Shown here: piece by piece, positions 35,561-44,344 of the stretch
How positions within the stretch are numbered: position 1 is the first letter of the stretch
How the letters are laid out: every line of letters starts with the position of its first letter
Origin: Acetobacteraceae bacterium
GTDB taxonomy: Bacteria; Pseudomonadota; Alphaproteobacteria; Acetobacterales; Acetobacteraceae
DNA length: 57,411 bases
Reading direction: 5' to 3'
Assembly: GCA_024280945.1 (NCBI GenBank)
Contig: JAMXLO010000046.1
Coordinates: 1 to 57,411, forward strand
The notes under the pieces: model-generated
What the model was told of the DNA's origin: nothing
The model's database searches: none
Seen by the model: only the letters and a program-made list of their open reading frames with translations
Made by a program: the position numbers and the translations under genes

Positions 35561-35854
35561 TCACGTGCCGGGTTTCTGTGTCTCCAGGGCGGCGACTCGC
35601 ACCTCCAGTGCGGCGATCCGCTGCAGCAGGTCGTTGATCTGCGCCTCTGCCGCCTCCTGCCCAGCTCGGGCGTTGGCGGCCAGCTCTGCCATCGCATCGA
35701 ACTCTTCGCGCCTGACCAGTTCGAGACGCCGAATCGCCTCATCGATGCGCGCCTTCGCCAGGGCCTCGATCTCCTCGCGCAGACCGGCGAGCGCGGACAA
35801 CGCTCCGCCCGCCACACCCGCGAGGTCGTCAAAGAAGCGGGGCCGTTCGCTCAT
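35561..35854 (-). CDS. ubiK: UbiK-like ubiquinone-biosynthesis accessory factor (BMFP domain)
   Basis: The 97-residue protein is almost entirely helical. The N-terminal FFDDLAGVAGGALSALAGLREEIEALA is followed by a coiled coil (about 55-90) with heptad Leu/Ala and ending ALEVRVAALETQ. This is the BMFP/UbiK pattern: a trimeric coiled-coil protein that helps ubiquinone synthesis and may bind lipids. ATG 35854 lies 56 bases from the divergent hldD start. It is the first gene of the leftward set with YbjN and proC, though 123 bases separate it from YbjN. The symbol is assigned by family resemblance; ubiquinone partner genes are not nearby. Confidence 0.82.
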   Translation of the reverse strand: MSERPRFFDDLAGVAGGALSALAGLREEIEALAKARIDEAIRRLELVRREEFDAMAELAANARAGQEAAEAQINDLLQRIAALEVRVAALETQKPGT

Positions 35855-35910
35855 GGTCGCAATCCCTTCGCCGCTTTTGCGGACTCGTCCGTCAACCTAT
35901 AACGCCCCGC

Positions 35911-36891
35911 ATGATACTGGTCACGGGCGGCGCCGGCTTCATCGGCTCGAATCTGCACGCTGCGCTGGTTGCTCGCGGTGTGGAGACCGCCGTCGCGGAT
36001 CGGCTTGGCCGCGACGGCAAATGGCGCAACCTGGCGAAGCATCCGCCGGCGCAACTGATTCCGCCGGACGACATAGAGGCGTTTCTCGACAGTCGGCCGC
36101 CGCTCGAAATGATTTACCACTTCGGCGCGATCAGCGACACGACAGCAACGGACGGGGACGTTGCCTGGGCCACGAATGTGGAGCTGTCGAGAACCGTCTG
36201 GCACTGGTGCGCTAACCACGGGGTCCGGCTGGTCTACGCCTCATCGGCGGCCACCTACGGCGACGGCTCTGCGGGCTTCGACGATGACGTGGCGCCTGCC
36301 GCCCTGGAGAAGCTGCGTCCGCTCAATCTATATGGCTGGACCAAGCACGCATTCGATCTTCGGGTTGCGCGTGCCATTGCCGAGCGGCGTCCGCATCCGC
36401 CGCAGTGGGTGGGGCTCAAGTTCTTCAATGTTTTCGGACCGAACGAGTACCACAAAGGCCGCATGATCTCGGTGGTCAAAGTCAAGTACGACGAGGTTGC
36501 GGCTGGCGGGGCCGCGCGGCTGTTTCGCTCGACGACGCCAGGGGTGGCGGATGGTGGGCAGCGACGCGACTTCATCTGGATCGGTGACGTTGTCGATGTC
36601 CTGCTCTGGCTGCTCGATTCCCCAGGTGTGACCGGGTTGTTCAATGTCGGCACTGGCTGGGCACGCACTTACGTCGATCTCACCAACGCCGTTTGCGACG
36701 CCGCTGGGGTGGCGCGACAGATCGAGTTCGTCGACATGCCCGACGCACTGCGCGGGCAGTATCAGTCGTTCACCGAGGCTTCGATCACCCGCCTTCGCAC
36801 CGCCGGATTCGCTGGGCAGTTCACGCCGCTCGAGGAAGGCGTGCGCCGCTATGTGCAGGACTACCTGAAGCAATCCGATCCATTCGTATGA
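35911..36891 (+). CDS. hldD: ADP-L-glycero-D-manno-heptose 6-epimerase
   Basis: The 326-residue protein starts MILVTGGAGFIGSNLHAAL with the extended SDR glycine motif. The active-site YGWTKHAFD (Tyr and Lys of Y-x3-K, about 140-148) and KFFNVFGPNEYHKGRMISV (about 170-188) are typical of HldD/RfaD. It epimerises ADP-heptose for the lipopolysaccharide inner core. The start lies 19 bases after the ubiK promoter side, so the two genes diverge. Its TGA overlaps the ATG of lgt in an ATGA, giving translational coupling with the lipoprotein gene. Length and motifs agree with the family. Confidence 0.94.
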   Translation: MILVTGGAGFIGSNLHAALVARGVETAVADRLGRDGKWRNLAKHPPAQLIPPDDIEAFLDSRPPLEMIYHFGAISDTTATDGDVAWATNVELSRTVWHWCANHGVRLVYASSAATYGDGSAGFDDDVAPAALEKLRPLNLYGWTKHAFDLRVARAIAERRPHPPQWVGLKFFNVFGPNEYHKGRMISVVKVKYDEVAAGGAARLFRSTTPGVADGGQRRDFIWIGDVVDVLLWLLDSPGVTGLFNVGTGWARTYVDLTNAVCDAAGVARQIEFVDMPDALRGQYQSFTEASITRLRTAGFAGQFTPLEEGVRRYVQDYLKQSDPFV

Positions 36892-37679
36892 TTCCGGTTC
36901 TGCTGTTTCCGCAATTCGACCCGGTCATCGTCCAGATCGGGCCATTCGGCATTCGCTGGTACGCGCTGGCCTACATCGCGGGTCTGGTGCTTGGTTGGCG
37001 GCTGCTGCGCATCATGGTGCGTCTGGCGCCCGTCGTCGCCACTCCAGTACAGGCCGATGATTTTCTAACCTGGGCAACGCTCGGCGTCGTCCTCGGCGGA
37101 CGCCTTGGCTACGTGCTGTTCTATCAACCGGGCCTGTATTTCTCTCATCCGGCGATGATCTTCGCCGTCTGGGAAGGCGGCATGAGTTTCCATGGCGGCG
37201 CGCTGGGGGTCATCATTGCGATCATCTGGTTCTGTGTACGCAACCAAATTCCGATGCTGGGCTTTGCCGATCGTGTCGTGGTGTGCGTGCCGATTGGATT
37301 GTTTTTCGGACGGATCGCCAACTTCATCAATGGCGAGCTGTGGGGACGGCTGGCACCGGACTGGCTTCCCTGGGCGATGATCTTCCCCACCGGCGGCCCG
37401 GCCCCCCGGCATCCATCCCAGCTCTACGAGGCGCTGCTGGAAGGCGCCGCGCTGTTCGCGGTGATGTTGATGCTGGCGCGAAAGGAAAGCATCCGCGCCC
37501 AATTCGGTGTCTTGAGCGGCGCTTTCCTGGCGGGTTATGCTATCGCGCGCAGCATCTGCGAGATATTTCGCCAGCCGGACGTGTTCCTGGGTTACCTGAT
37601 CGGCGGCGTCACCATGGGCCAGCTGCTCTGCATCCCAATGCTCATCGCCGGAGGCTGGCTGATTCTGCGGCGTCACTGA
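36888..37679 (+). CDS. lgt: Prolipoprotein diacylglyceryl transferase
   Basis: The 263-residue inner-membrane enzyme has seven predicted helices. The signature GGMSFHGGALGVIIAIIW carries the catalytic-region His near residue 101, and DRVVVCVPIGLFFGRIANFINGELWGR (about 125-150) carries the essential Arg. PRHPSQLYEALLEG near 170 is the third block. It attaches diacylglycerol to the lipobox Cys of prolipoproteins, of which two are encoded in this window. ATG 36888 is fixed by overlap with the hldD stop; the midA start overlaps its own TGA. The three genes form a tightly coupled operon. Confidence 0.95.
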   Translation: MIPVLLFPQFDPVIVQIGPFGIRWYALAYIAGLVLGWRLLRIMVRLAPVVATPVQADDFLTWATLGVVLGGRLGYVLFYQPGLYFSHPAMIFAVWEGGMSFHGGALGVIIAIIWFCVRNQIPMLGFADRVVVCVPIGLFFGRIANFINGELWGRLAPDWLPWAMIFPTGGPAPRHPSQLYEALLEGAALFAVMLMLARKESIRAQFGVLSGAFLAGYAIARSICEIFRQPDVFLGYLIGGVTMGQLLCIPMLIAGGWLILRRH

Positions 37680-38665
37680 TGGAACGGCTCGACCGGTTCA
37701 TGGCACGCGCCAACGCGGCGTACTATGCGCACCAGGACCCGTTTCGCGACTTCACAACGTCGCCGGAGATCAGCCAGGTGTTCGGCGAGATACTGGGGCT
37801 TTGGGCCGCAGTGACCTGGGAGCTGATCGGGCGGCCAGATCCCGTACTGTTGGTCGAGCTCGGTCCCGGCCGCGGCACGCTGATGGCCGACGCGCTGCGC
37901 GCGATAGGAGGTGTGGCGCCGGGATTTCGCGCGGCGCTGCACTTGCATCTGGTGGAGAGCTCGTCACGATTGCGGGCGATCCAGGCAGAGCGGCTACCAG
38001 GTGTGATCTGGCACTCCACGCTGGAGGCTGTGCCGCATGAATCGGTGCTGGTGTTGGCCAATGAGTTCTTGGATGCCCTGCCGATCCGGCAGTTTGTACG
38101 GCGACGAGGCGGTTGGATGGAGCGGTTCGTCGCGGACGGGCAGTTTGTGGAGATTGAGGCTGGGCTCCCTCCCCCCGCCCCCCTCCCGCAAGGAGAGGGG
38201 GAGGGTGTGGTGGTCGAGTGCGGTGAAGCGGGCCTGGCTTTGGCCTCGTCGCTTGCGGCGCGTGTCGTCGCCCGTCCTGGCGCCGCGCTGTTCCTTGACT
38301 ATGGGCCGGAAGTGAGCGCTCCAGGGGACAGTTTGCAGGCGCTGCGTGACGGCCGGCCGGCGGATCCTCTGACGATGCCCGGCACAGCGGACCTCACTGC
38401 GCATGTCGATTTTGCCGCGCTCGCCAGGGCTGCAATGGGCGCCGGAGCCGCAGTGAGCGGGCCGGTGGCGCAGGGGTTGTTCCTGGCACGATTAGGGCTG
38501 TTCCAACGTATCAACCGATTGGCAACTGGCAAGTCTCCAGGCCACGCCGCAGCACTTGTTGAGGCAGGGCGCCGCCTCGCTGAGCCCAACCGTATGGGCC
38601 GCCTGTTCAAGGCGCTCGCGATCACGAGCCCGGCCGTGCCGACGCCGCCGGGCTTCGAAGGCTGA
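37679..38665 (+). CDS. MidA/NDUFAF7-type SAM-dependent methyltransferase, with an in-frame repeat insertion
   Basis: The 328-residue protein is the bacterial relative of NDUFAF7, which methylates an Arg of a complex I core subunit. Motifs are YYAHQDPFRDFTTSPEISQVFGE (about 15-37), the SAM loop VELGPGRGTLMADAL (about 59-73), ANEFLDALPIRQF (about 125-137) and LFLDYGPE (about 202). Residues about 163-178 read LPPPAPLPQGEGEG, the translation of a GC-rich palindrome (38167-38209), so the gene carries a palindromic repeat in frame between two family blocks. ATG 37679 overlaps the lgt TGA. pgeF follows after a 220-base gap. The insertion seems tolerated, as the frame is intact. Confidence 0.88.
   Translation: MERLDRFMARANAAYYAHQDPFRDFTTSPEISQVFGEILGLWAAVTWELIGRPDPVLLVELGPGRGTLMADALRAIGGVAPGFRAALHLHLVESSSRLRAIQAERLPGVIWHSTLEAVPHESVLVLANEFLDALPIRQFVRRRGGWMERFVADGQFVEIEAGLPPPAPLPQGEGEGVVVECGEAGLALASSLAARVVARPGAALFLDYGPEVSAPGDSLQALRDGRPADPLTMPGTADLTAHVDFAALARAAMGAGAAVSGPVAQGLFLARLGLFQRINRLATGKSPGHAAALVEAGRRLAEPNRMGRLFKALAITSPAVPTPPGFEG
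38167..38209. repeat. GC-rich palindromic repeat inside midA
   Basis: An imperfect palindrome of C-rich and G-rich arms around GCAA sits inside the methyltransferase gene: CCCTCCCCCC...CTCCC then GGAGAGGGGGAGGG. It is related to the CCCTCTCCC hairpins at 22972 and 30621. It adds about 14 codons in frame, rich in Pro, Gly and Glu. Confidence 0.72.
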
Positions 38666-38864
38666 AACCGCGCGTCTGGCCGGTCACGGCATGCTGCCCG
38701 ATGGCGGCCGAGCCGCTCCCGCGGCCGCCAGCAGCGACGTGCCGTAAGCGTTCTGGATGGGCGTCGTTCCGGCGTTCCGCGCGTTGCACCATTCCCTCCG
38801 ATACGGCGGAAGCCCATCAGCAGAACCGCTGCCATGCGCTGAGCCGGCCTGGACAACGCTCTGA

Positions 38865-38885
38865 GAGGCGGCGAAAAGCCGCCTC
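38865..38885 (+). promoter_or_regulatory. Hairpin touching the pgeF start codon
   Basis: GAGGCGGC (38865-38872) and GCCGCCTC (38878-38885) form a perfect 8-base-pair stem with a GAAAA loop, and the pgeF ATG starts at the next base. The only ribosome-site-like sequence, GAGAGG, overlaps the 5' arm. The folded RNA would hide it, so a translational control or a spacer-shortening role is possible. Confidence 0.5.
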
Positions 38886-39647
38886 ATGCCGCTGACCACC
38901 GATTCACTTCGCGTGCCGCATGGCTTCTTCACCCGCCAGGGCGGGGTATCGGAGGGCTCCTATGCGAGCCTCAACTGCAGTCTGTCGGGGGGCGATTCGC
39001 GTGAGGCAGTCCTGGAGAACCGCGCCCGCGCGGTGCAGACTCTCGGTGCCCGACCCGAACATCTTGTCGGTCTTATGCAAGTGCATGGCGCCAAGGTGAT
39101 CGAGGTTACGGCCCCTTGGTTGCCGGGCCGGGGACCACCGGCGGATGCCATGGTGACGACCAGACCCGACATCGCGTTGGGCGTCATCACCGCCGACTGT
39201 GCTCCGATTCTGATCGGGGACGCCACAGCCGGCGTGATCGGCGCCGTCCATGCCGGATGGCGCGGCGCGGTGGCCGGCGTCGTCGAAGCCACGGTAGGCG
39301 CGATGACGCGGCTTGGCGCCAAGCCGGAGACCATGGTCGCAGCGATCGGACCATGTATTGGCCAAGCGTCGTACGAGGTCGCCGCTGATTTGCGCGACGC
39401 CATCCTGGTGCCCGATCAAACGCATGATCGGTTCTTCGCGCCGGGCTGTCGTGAACTGCACTGGCAATTCGACTTGGCGGGCTATTGCGCTGAGCGATTG
39501 GCGGTAGCAGGCCTCCGCACGGTCAGCGTGCTGGGGATAGACACCGCGGCCGATGAAGAGCGTTTCTTCAGCTACCGGCGACAAACGCTCGCGGGAGGGG
39601 GGCCGATTGGCCATCAGATTTCGATCATCGTGCTCGATCCCGGTTAG
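38886..39647 (+). CDS. pgeF: PgeF (YfiH/DUF152) peptidoglycan editing factor / copper-dependent purine nucleoside phosphorylase family
   Basis: The 253-residue protein starts MPLTTDSLRVPHGFFTRQGGVSEGSYASLN. The metal-site motifs LMQVHGAKV (about 62-70), ITADCAPILIGD (about 101-112) and HAGWRGAVAGV (about 121-131) are all present, followed by GPCIGQASYEV. The family has copper/zinc-dependent adenosine deaminase/phosphorylase or multicopper-laccase-like activity, and in E. coli edits peptidoglycan muropeptides. The usual ribosome site is replaced by a hairpin abutting ATG 38886. A lipoprotein gene follows after 3 bases. The exact activity here is not determined by sequence. Confidence 0.93.
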   Translation: MPLTTDSLRVPHGFFTRQGGVSEGSYASLNCSLSGGDSREAVLENRARAVQTLGARPEHLVGLMQVHGAKVIEVTAPWLPGRGPPADAMVTTRPDIALGVITADCAPILIGDATAGVIGAVHAGWRGAVAGVVEATVGAMTRLGAKPETMVAAIGPCIGQASYEVAADLRDAILVPDQTHDRFFAPGCRELHWQFDLAGYCAERLAVAGLRTVSVLGIDTAADEERFFSYRRQTLAGGGPIGHQISIIVLDPG

Positions 39648-39650
39648 CCC

Positions 39651-40592
39651 GTGTTTCGGCATCTCAGTCTGCTGCTGCCGTTGCTGCTGCTTGTCGGCTG
39701 TGGCGACCTGCCGCAGCCGTTCATTGGCAATCCAGGCAATGCTGGACGGCAGCTGGCGCAACCACCGACGCCGAGGCTTGCGGTGCCACCTCCAACCACG
39801 GCGCTGCTGTCAGATGAAGCGAGCCGGCATTTTGCCGGCTCGCTTGCAGAGGGCCTTCAGGCGCAGGAGGTCCCTGCGGTCGCCGATCGGGCTCGGCCTA
39901 ACGACTGGCAGCTGGTCGCCACCGCCGAACAGCGCGGTGCGACAGTGGTGCCGACGTACCGCGTGCTGAACCCGCAAGGTAACGACAAGGGAAGCACCCA
40001 GGGGACACCGGTCCCGACCGAGGTCTGGGCAACCGCATCATCGGACATGCTGAACGAGGCGGCGAGCGAGGCCGCGCCGAAGATCGCGGCGCTGCTTGAC
40101 GGCATTCAGAGCGCGACCATGCGGGCCGACCCCAACAGCTTGTACAATCGAGTAGCCAAAGTGGATATTCCACCGGTGGCCGGAGCTCCAGGGGACGGCA
40201 ATGCCTCGCTGACGAAGCAGATCAGGCAGCACCTGAAGGCGCTCGGGCCGGTCGTGCAGGACAGCGCCGATGGGGCCGACTTCATCGTGCAGGGCAACGT
40301 GCGCATGGTGCCGATTGCCGGTGGACAGCAGCGCGTGGAGATTGTCTGGTCGGTCAAGGTGCCGAGTGGCGATGAACGCGGCAAAGTGGTGCAACTCAAC
40401 AACATTCCGGCTGGGTCGCTGGACCATTACTGGGCGGACGTCGCGGTGATCGTGGCGACCGAGGCCGCCGGTGGTATCAACGACGTGATCAACCGCCAGT
40501 CTGGCCGGCAGTCCGGTGAGCCGGTTCATGGACAGCGCGAGAAGCCGTTGGTAGAAGGCCGCCAATCCGGCGCGGTAGAACCGGTCAGATGA
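39651..40592 (+). CDS. Conserved lipoprotein of unknown function
   Basis: The 313-residue protein has a GTG start (39651) three bases after pgeF. Its signal is [17 protein letters not shown], with the lipobox cysteine at about residue 17, so lipid attachment by the nearby Lgt is expected. The remaining body is soluble, with [17 protein letters not shown] near 210 and [25 protein letters not shown] near 235. The pattern suggests an outer-membrane or periplasmic anchoring protein. A conserved hypothetical lipoprotein is commonly placed between pgeF and prs in related genomes. I do not recognise a named family. The C-terminal 30 residues are Gln/Gly-rich and variable. Confidence 0.82.
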   Translation: MFRHLSLLLPLLLLVGCGDLPQPFIGNPGNAGRQLAQPPTPRLAVPPPTTALLSDEASRHFAGSLAEGLQAQEVPAVADRARPNDWQLVATAEQRGATVVPTYRVLNPQGNDKGSTQGTPVPTEVWATASSDMLNEAASEAAPKIAALLDGIQSATMRADPNSLYNRVAKVDIPPVAGAPGDGNASLTKQIRQHLKALGPVVQDSADGADFIVQGNVRMVPIAGGQQRVEIVWSVKVPSGDERGKVVQLNNIPAGSLDHYWADVAVIVATEAAGGINDVINRQSGRQSGEPVHGQREKPLVEGRQSGAVEPVR

Positions 40593-40614
40593 CGTTACCG
40601 GGCGACCAGACACC

Positions 40615-41547
40615 ATGAAAATCGTTGCCTGCAACAGCAATCGACCTCTTGCCGAAGCTGTCGCCGCCACTCTCCAGTTGCCGCTGACCAGGGCCTCGAT
40701 TCGCCGTTTCGCCGATATGGAGGTGTTCGTCGAGATCCATGAGAACGTCCGTGGCGAGGACGTGTTCGTGGTGCAATCCACCTCGTATCCTGCCAACGAC
40801 ACGCTGATGGAGCTGCTGGTCACGCTGGACGCGTTACGGCGCAGCTCGGCACGGCGGGTGACCGCGGTGATCCCGTATTTCGGCTATGCGCGGCAGGACC
40901 GCAAAACAGCGTCCCGCTCGCCGATCAGCGCCAAGCTGGTGGCCAACCTGATCACGACAGCGGGGGCCAACCGCGTTCTGACCATGGATCTGCATGCCGC
41001 GCAGATTCAGGGGTTCTTCGACATACCGGTGGACAATCTCTACGCGGCCCCGTTGTTCAGCCGCGATGTTCAGGAGCGCTTCAACGGTCGCGACCTGATG
41101 ATCGTATCGCCCGATGTGGGTGGCGTTCTGCGTGCCCGCCTGCTCGCAACGCGGCTGAACCGCGATCTGGCCATCATCGACAAACGCCGCGAACGGGCGG
41201 GCCATTCCGAGGTGATGAACGTGATCGGCGACGTCGCAGGGCGCGACTGCATCCTGGTTGACGACTTGGTCGATTCCGGCGGCACGCATTGCAATGCGGC
41301 CGAGGCGCTGATCAAGGCGGGGGCGCGCTCGGTCAGTGCCTACGTGACGCACGGTGTGCTGTCAGGCGGAGCCGTGGCGCGCATTGCTTCCTCGCCCATC
41401 GAGACAATGGTGATCACTGACTCGATTCTTGCGACGGAGGCGGTACGACTGGCGCCAAATATTCGCCAGATCACCATCGCGCCACTGATGGCGGAGGCGA
41501 TGCGACGAATCAGTGACGAGAGTTCTGTGAGTTCCCTGTTCGATTGA
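40615..41547 (+). CDS. prs: Ribose-phosphate pyrophosphokinase (PRPP synthetase)
   Basis: The 310-residue protein starts [20 protein letters not shown] and has the family motifs. [23 protein letters not shown] lies at about 31-53, [22 protein letters not shown] at about 86-107, [15 protein letters not shown] near 120-134 (metal-binding DLHAxQ), and the PRPP loop [19 protein letters not shown] at about 212-230. It transfers pyrophosphate from ATP to ribose-5-phosphate for nucleotide, His and Trp synthesis. ATG 40615 is 22 bases after the lipoprotein gene; its ribosome site is weak. An antisense frame is a shadow. Confidence 0.96.
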   Translation: MKIVACNSNRPLAEAVAATLQLPLTRASIRRFADMEVFVEIHENVRGEDVFVVQSTSYPANDTLMELLVTLDALRRSSARRVTAVIPYFGYARQDRKTASRSPISAKLVANLITTAGANRVLTMDLHAAQIQGFFDIPVDNLYAAPLFSRDVQERFNGRDLMIVSPDVGGVLRARLLATRLNRDLAIIDKRRERAGHSEVMNVIGDVAGRDCILVDDLVDSGGTHCNAAEALIKAGARSVSAYVTHGVLSGGAVARIASSPIETMVITDSILATEAVRLAPNIRQITIAPLMAEAMRRISDESSVSSLFD

Positions 41548-41591
41548 GGCAAATCGCCTCGCTCGCGACGGTATCGTGTTGGAGTTCCAGT

Positions 41592-42953
41592 ATGCGGCAG
41601 ATGACGCTCGTTGCATTCCTGCAAGCGCAAAATTGTACGAACTTCGTCGGCTCCTGGCGACATCCGGAAGCCTCGCCAGGCTTCATGACTGCCGACTACT
41701 ATCGTCATGTCGCCCGCGTCCTCGAGGCAGGTAAGTTTCATGTCGGCTTTTTCGACGACCGCCTTGCGATGCCGGATCGGTACGGCGGCGATCACGCACA
41801 TACCGTTGCCAACGGCATCCGCTGCGTAAAGATGGACCCGATCACCATCCTTACGGTGATGGGTATGGCGACCGAGCGGCTGGGGCTTGGCTCGACCTGT
41901 TCCACGACATATTTCGAGCCGTTCCACGTCGCGCGCGTATTCCAGACGCTGGATCTGATGACCAACGGTCGCGCGGCCTGGAACATCGTGACCTCGATGA
42001 ATGACGGCGAGGCCCTGAACATGGGTCATGCCGCGCATGGCGATCACGACCAGCGCTACGATCGCGCCGACGAATTCCTGGAAGTCGTCATGGGCCATTG
42101 GGATTCGTGGGATGACGACGCGCTCGTTGTGGACAAGAAGACGGGCCTGTTCGCCCATCCCGACAAGGTCCGGCGGCTGGATCACCAGGGGGCGTATTTC
42201 CGCTCGCGCGGACCGTTCACCGTACCGCGTTCGCCGCAGGGCCATCCGGTGCTGATCCAAGCGGGACAGAGCGGACGCGGCCGTCGCTTCGCGGCACGCT
42301 GGGCCGAGTTGGTGTTCGTCAACTACCACAACCTGGAACACGCAAGGGAAGACTACGCCACGTTCAAGCAGCAGGTGGCGGAGGCCGGTCGCGATCCCGA
42401 CAAGGTCGCTGTCGCCGCCGGCGTCTATACAGTTGTGGCACCGACCCGAGCCGAGGCCGAAGACAAGGTGGCGATGATCGACAAACTTCCGAAGGAGATC
42501 GATCAGCTATCGCTGTTGTCCGAAGTTCTGAATGTCGATCTGGCGAAGAAGCCTGTTGATGAGCCTTGGACGGAAGAGGAGATTCAGACATGGACCGGCG
42601 CGCAAGGGCTGCGCGACCGCGTGTATCGCGTCCTGGGCAAGCGCAACCCGACAACGCGGGACTTCATGGAGGTGTCACACCGAGGCACGTTCCGCGACCA
42701 TCCTCGCTTTGTCGGCAGCCCGAAGGATGTTGCCGACGGCATGGAGGAGTGGTTCTCCACTCGAGCCTGCGACGGCTATGTCGTTGCGGCCTCGCACGTG
42801 CCGGGGGGTTACGAGGAGTTCGTGCGCTACGTCGTCCCAGACCTGCAACGCCGCGGACTACTTCACAACGACTATCGCGGCACCACATTGCGCGAGAATC
42901 TCGGGCTCGAGCGCCCGTCCGTCGGAGCGTGGCGCGAGGTTCATTCTGACTGA
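41592..42953 (+). CDS. LLM-class flavin-dependent monooxygenase (NtaA/SnaA/DszA type)
   Basis: The 453-residue protein starts MRQMTLVAFLQAQNCTNFVGSWRHP, typical of the NtaA branch of bacterial-luciferase-like monooxygenases. It contains ATERLGLGSTCSTTYFEPFHVAR (about 94-116), RAAWNIVTSMNDGEALNMGH (about 128-147) and VLIQAGQSGRGRRFAARWAELVF (about 220-242). These enzymes use FMNH2 from a separate reductase to oxidise chelators, sulfur compounds or amines. ATG 41592 has GGAG seven bases upstream. The flavin reductase partner is not adjacent; the substrate is not predictable. A GST follows 73 bases downstream and could work in the same degradation context, but this is speculation. Confidence 0.88.
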   Translation: MRQMTLVAFLQAQNCTNFVGSWRHPEASPGFMTADYYRHVARVLEAGKFHVGFFDDRLAMPDRYGGDHAHTVANGIRCVKMDPITILTVMGMATERLGLGSTCSTTYFEPFHVARVFQTLDLMTNGRAAWNIVTSMNDGEALNMGHAAHGDHDQRYDRADEFLEVVMGHWDSWDDDALVVDKKTGLFAHPDKVRRLDHQGAYFRSRGPFTVPRSPQGHPVLIQAGQSGRGRRFAARWAELVFVNYHNLEHAREDYATFKQQVAEAGRDPDKVAVAAGVYTVVAPTRAEAEDKVAMIDKLPKEIDQLSLLSEVLNVDLAKKPVDEPWTEEEIQTWTGAQGLRDRVYRVLGKRNPTTRDFMEVSHRGTFRDHPRFVGSPKDVADGMEEWFSTRACDGYVVAASHVPGGYEEFVRYVVPDLQRRGLLHNDYRGTTLRENLGLERPSVGAWREVHSD

Positions 42954-43026
42954 CCGTTCTATCGCGTGATTCAGACCTCTGGCCTTACCGGCTCCGGTCA
43001 TCACGCCTTAAAGGAGGGACAAACCG

Positions 43027-43644
43027 ATGAAGCTGATGTATTCGCCGGGCGCATGCTCGATCGGGATCCATGTGCTTCTGGAGGAGATCGGCAAGCCTTA
43101 CGACACGCAACTGGTCAATCTGCGTGAAGGTGCGCAGTTCAAGCCGGAGTACACGGCGGTAAATTCCAAGTCGAAGGTACCGGCGCTGCAGCGTGACGAC
43201 GGTTCGGTGCTCACCGAGTATCCTGCGATCGCCTACTGGTTGGCGCGCACCAACCCCGACAAGAAGCTTTTGCCGGACGATGTCGAAGCACAGACACGCG
43301 TGTTGGAGGCATTGGATTACTGCGTGAGTACGGTGCACATGCAGGGCTTCTCGCGACTGTTCCGTGCTTCCAACTACACGCCGAACCCGGAAGACGAGGA
43401 CAAGGTCAAAGAACGCGGCAAGGAGATGGTCGAGAAGGGTTTTGCCGTACTCGACAAGACGCTGCAGAACAAGGACTATTTGGCTGGGTCGTTTTCGATC
43501 GCTGACAGCGCTCTGTTCTATGTGGAGTGGTGGGGCGCCAAGCGCATGAACATGAAGCTGCCGCCAAACTGCGAGGCACACCTGAACCGCATGATGGCAC
43601 GGCCCGCGGTGCAGCGGGTGCTGCAACAGGAAGGCATCGCCTGA
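43027..43644 (+). CDS. Glutathione S-transferase, beta-like class
   Basis: The 205-residue protein begins MKLMYSPGACSIGIHVLLEEIG, with the beta-class-like YSPGACS start: Cys and Ser are candidate glutathione ligands. VNSKSKVPALQRDDGSVLTEYPAIAYWL (about 45-72) has the cis-Pro and the conserved Ser/Glu. The helical domain has FSIADSALFYVEWW (about 157-170), the N-capping box. It conjugates or reduces small electrophiles in the cytoplasm. ATG 43027 follows AAAGGAGGGACAAACCG. The histidine phosphatase starts just one base after its stop, so the two are co-translated. The substrate is unknown. Confidence 0.88.
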   Translation: MKLMYSPGACSIGIHVLLEEIGKPYDTQLVNLREGAQFKPEYTAVNSKSKVPALQRDDGSVLTEYPAIAYWLARTNPDKKLLPDDVEAQTRVLEALDYCVSTVHMQGFSRLFRASNYTPNPEDEDKVKERGKEMVEKGFAVLDKTLQNKDYLAGSFSIADSALFYVEWWGAKRMNMKLPPNCEAHLNRMMARPAVQRVLQQEGIA

Positions 43645-43645
43645 G

Positions 43646-44227
43646 GTGGACGGGGCGTTCCGGGAGGTCACGCTTGAACCTGTTCCTTTCTGGTTCCTCC
43701 GGCATGGCGAGACCGACTGGAACGCCCAGGGCATTTCACAGGGCAATGTCGATATCCCGCTGAACGCGACTGGCATTGCCCAGGCGCGTGCTGCGGCGCA
43801 AAAGCTGCGCAATCGGGGTATCGCCACGATCGTCTCGTCGCCCTTGTCGCGCGCCCGCGTTACCGCCGAGTTCGTGGGCGAAGCGCTTGACCTGCCGATC
43901 GAAGTCGATCCCGACCTGCGCGAGGTGGCGTTTGGGGTGCACGAAGGTCACACGATGAGCGACTGGTTCGCTGACTGGGTCGCCGGCGCGGCCACGCCGG
44001 ACGGTGCCGAAAGCTTTGCCGCGTTGCGCCGTCGCGCAGTTGCCGCCACCAATCGTGCCACGTCGCAGGCACCCGCTGTTCTGGTGGTCGCGCATGGTGC
44101 GCTTTTCCGGTCGCTAAGGTCGGCAATGGGCATCGAGCCGAATATGCGGACGCAGAATGCGGTGCCGATCTTCTGCGAGCCACCAAATCCTGGTGAGCTG
44201 ACCTGGACATTGCGATCCATCATCTAA
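43646..44227 (+). CDS. Histidine phosphatase family protein (phosphoglycerate mutase-like)
   Basis: The 193-residue protein has the catalytic RHGETDWN motif (Arg-His-Gly at about 19-21), then SPLSRARVTAEFVGEAL (about 64-80), LREVAFGVHEGHTMSDW (about 91-107) and VVAHGALFRSLRSAMG (about 148-163), which supplies the second His. This branch includes broad phosphatases and alpha-ribazole-phosphatase-like enzymes; fructose-2,6-bisphosphatase-like activities are also possible. The GTG start at 43646 follows the GST stop by one base. No cobalamin genes are nearby, so alpha-ribazole activity is not supported. The enzyme is cytoplasmic. Confidence 0.85.
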   Translation: MDGAFREVTLEPVPFWFLRHGETDWNAQGISQGNVDIPLNATGIAQARAAAQKLRNRGIATIVSSPLSRARVTAEFVGEALDLPIEVDPDLREVAFGVHEGHTMSDWFADWVAGAATPDGAESFAALRRRAVAATNRATSQAPAVLVVAHGALFRSLRSAMGIEPNMRTQNAVPIFCEPPNPGELTWTLRSII

Positions 44228-44344
44228 ACTCGAGTGTCGCCTCGCCACACCGCGATCGTTACCAGATGGGGAAGATGAAGGGGTCAGCGCGAGGTGGTTG
44301 CGGTTCAAACCGGCGAGTCCGGGAAGGGAGATGCAGCGATCAAG

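Noticed and set aside
38684-38932. An 82-codon minus-strand frame before and over the pgeF start
   Set aside because: It overlaps the pgeF start in antisense, has low-complexity Ala/Gly/Ser text, and no ribosome site.
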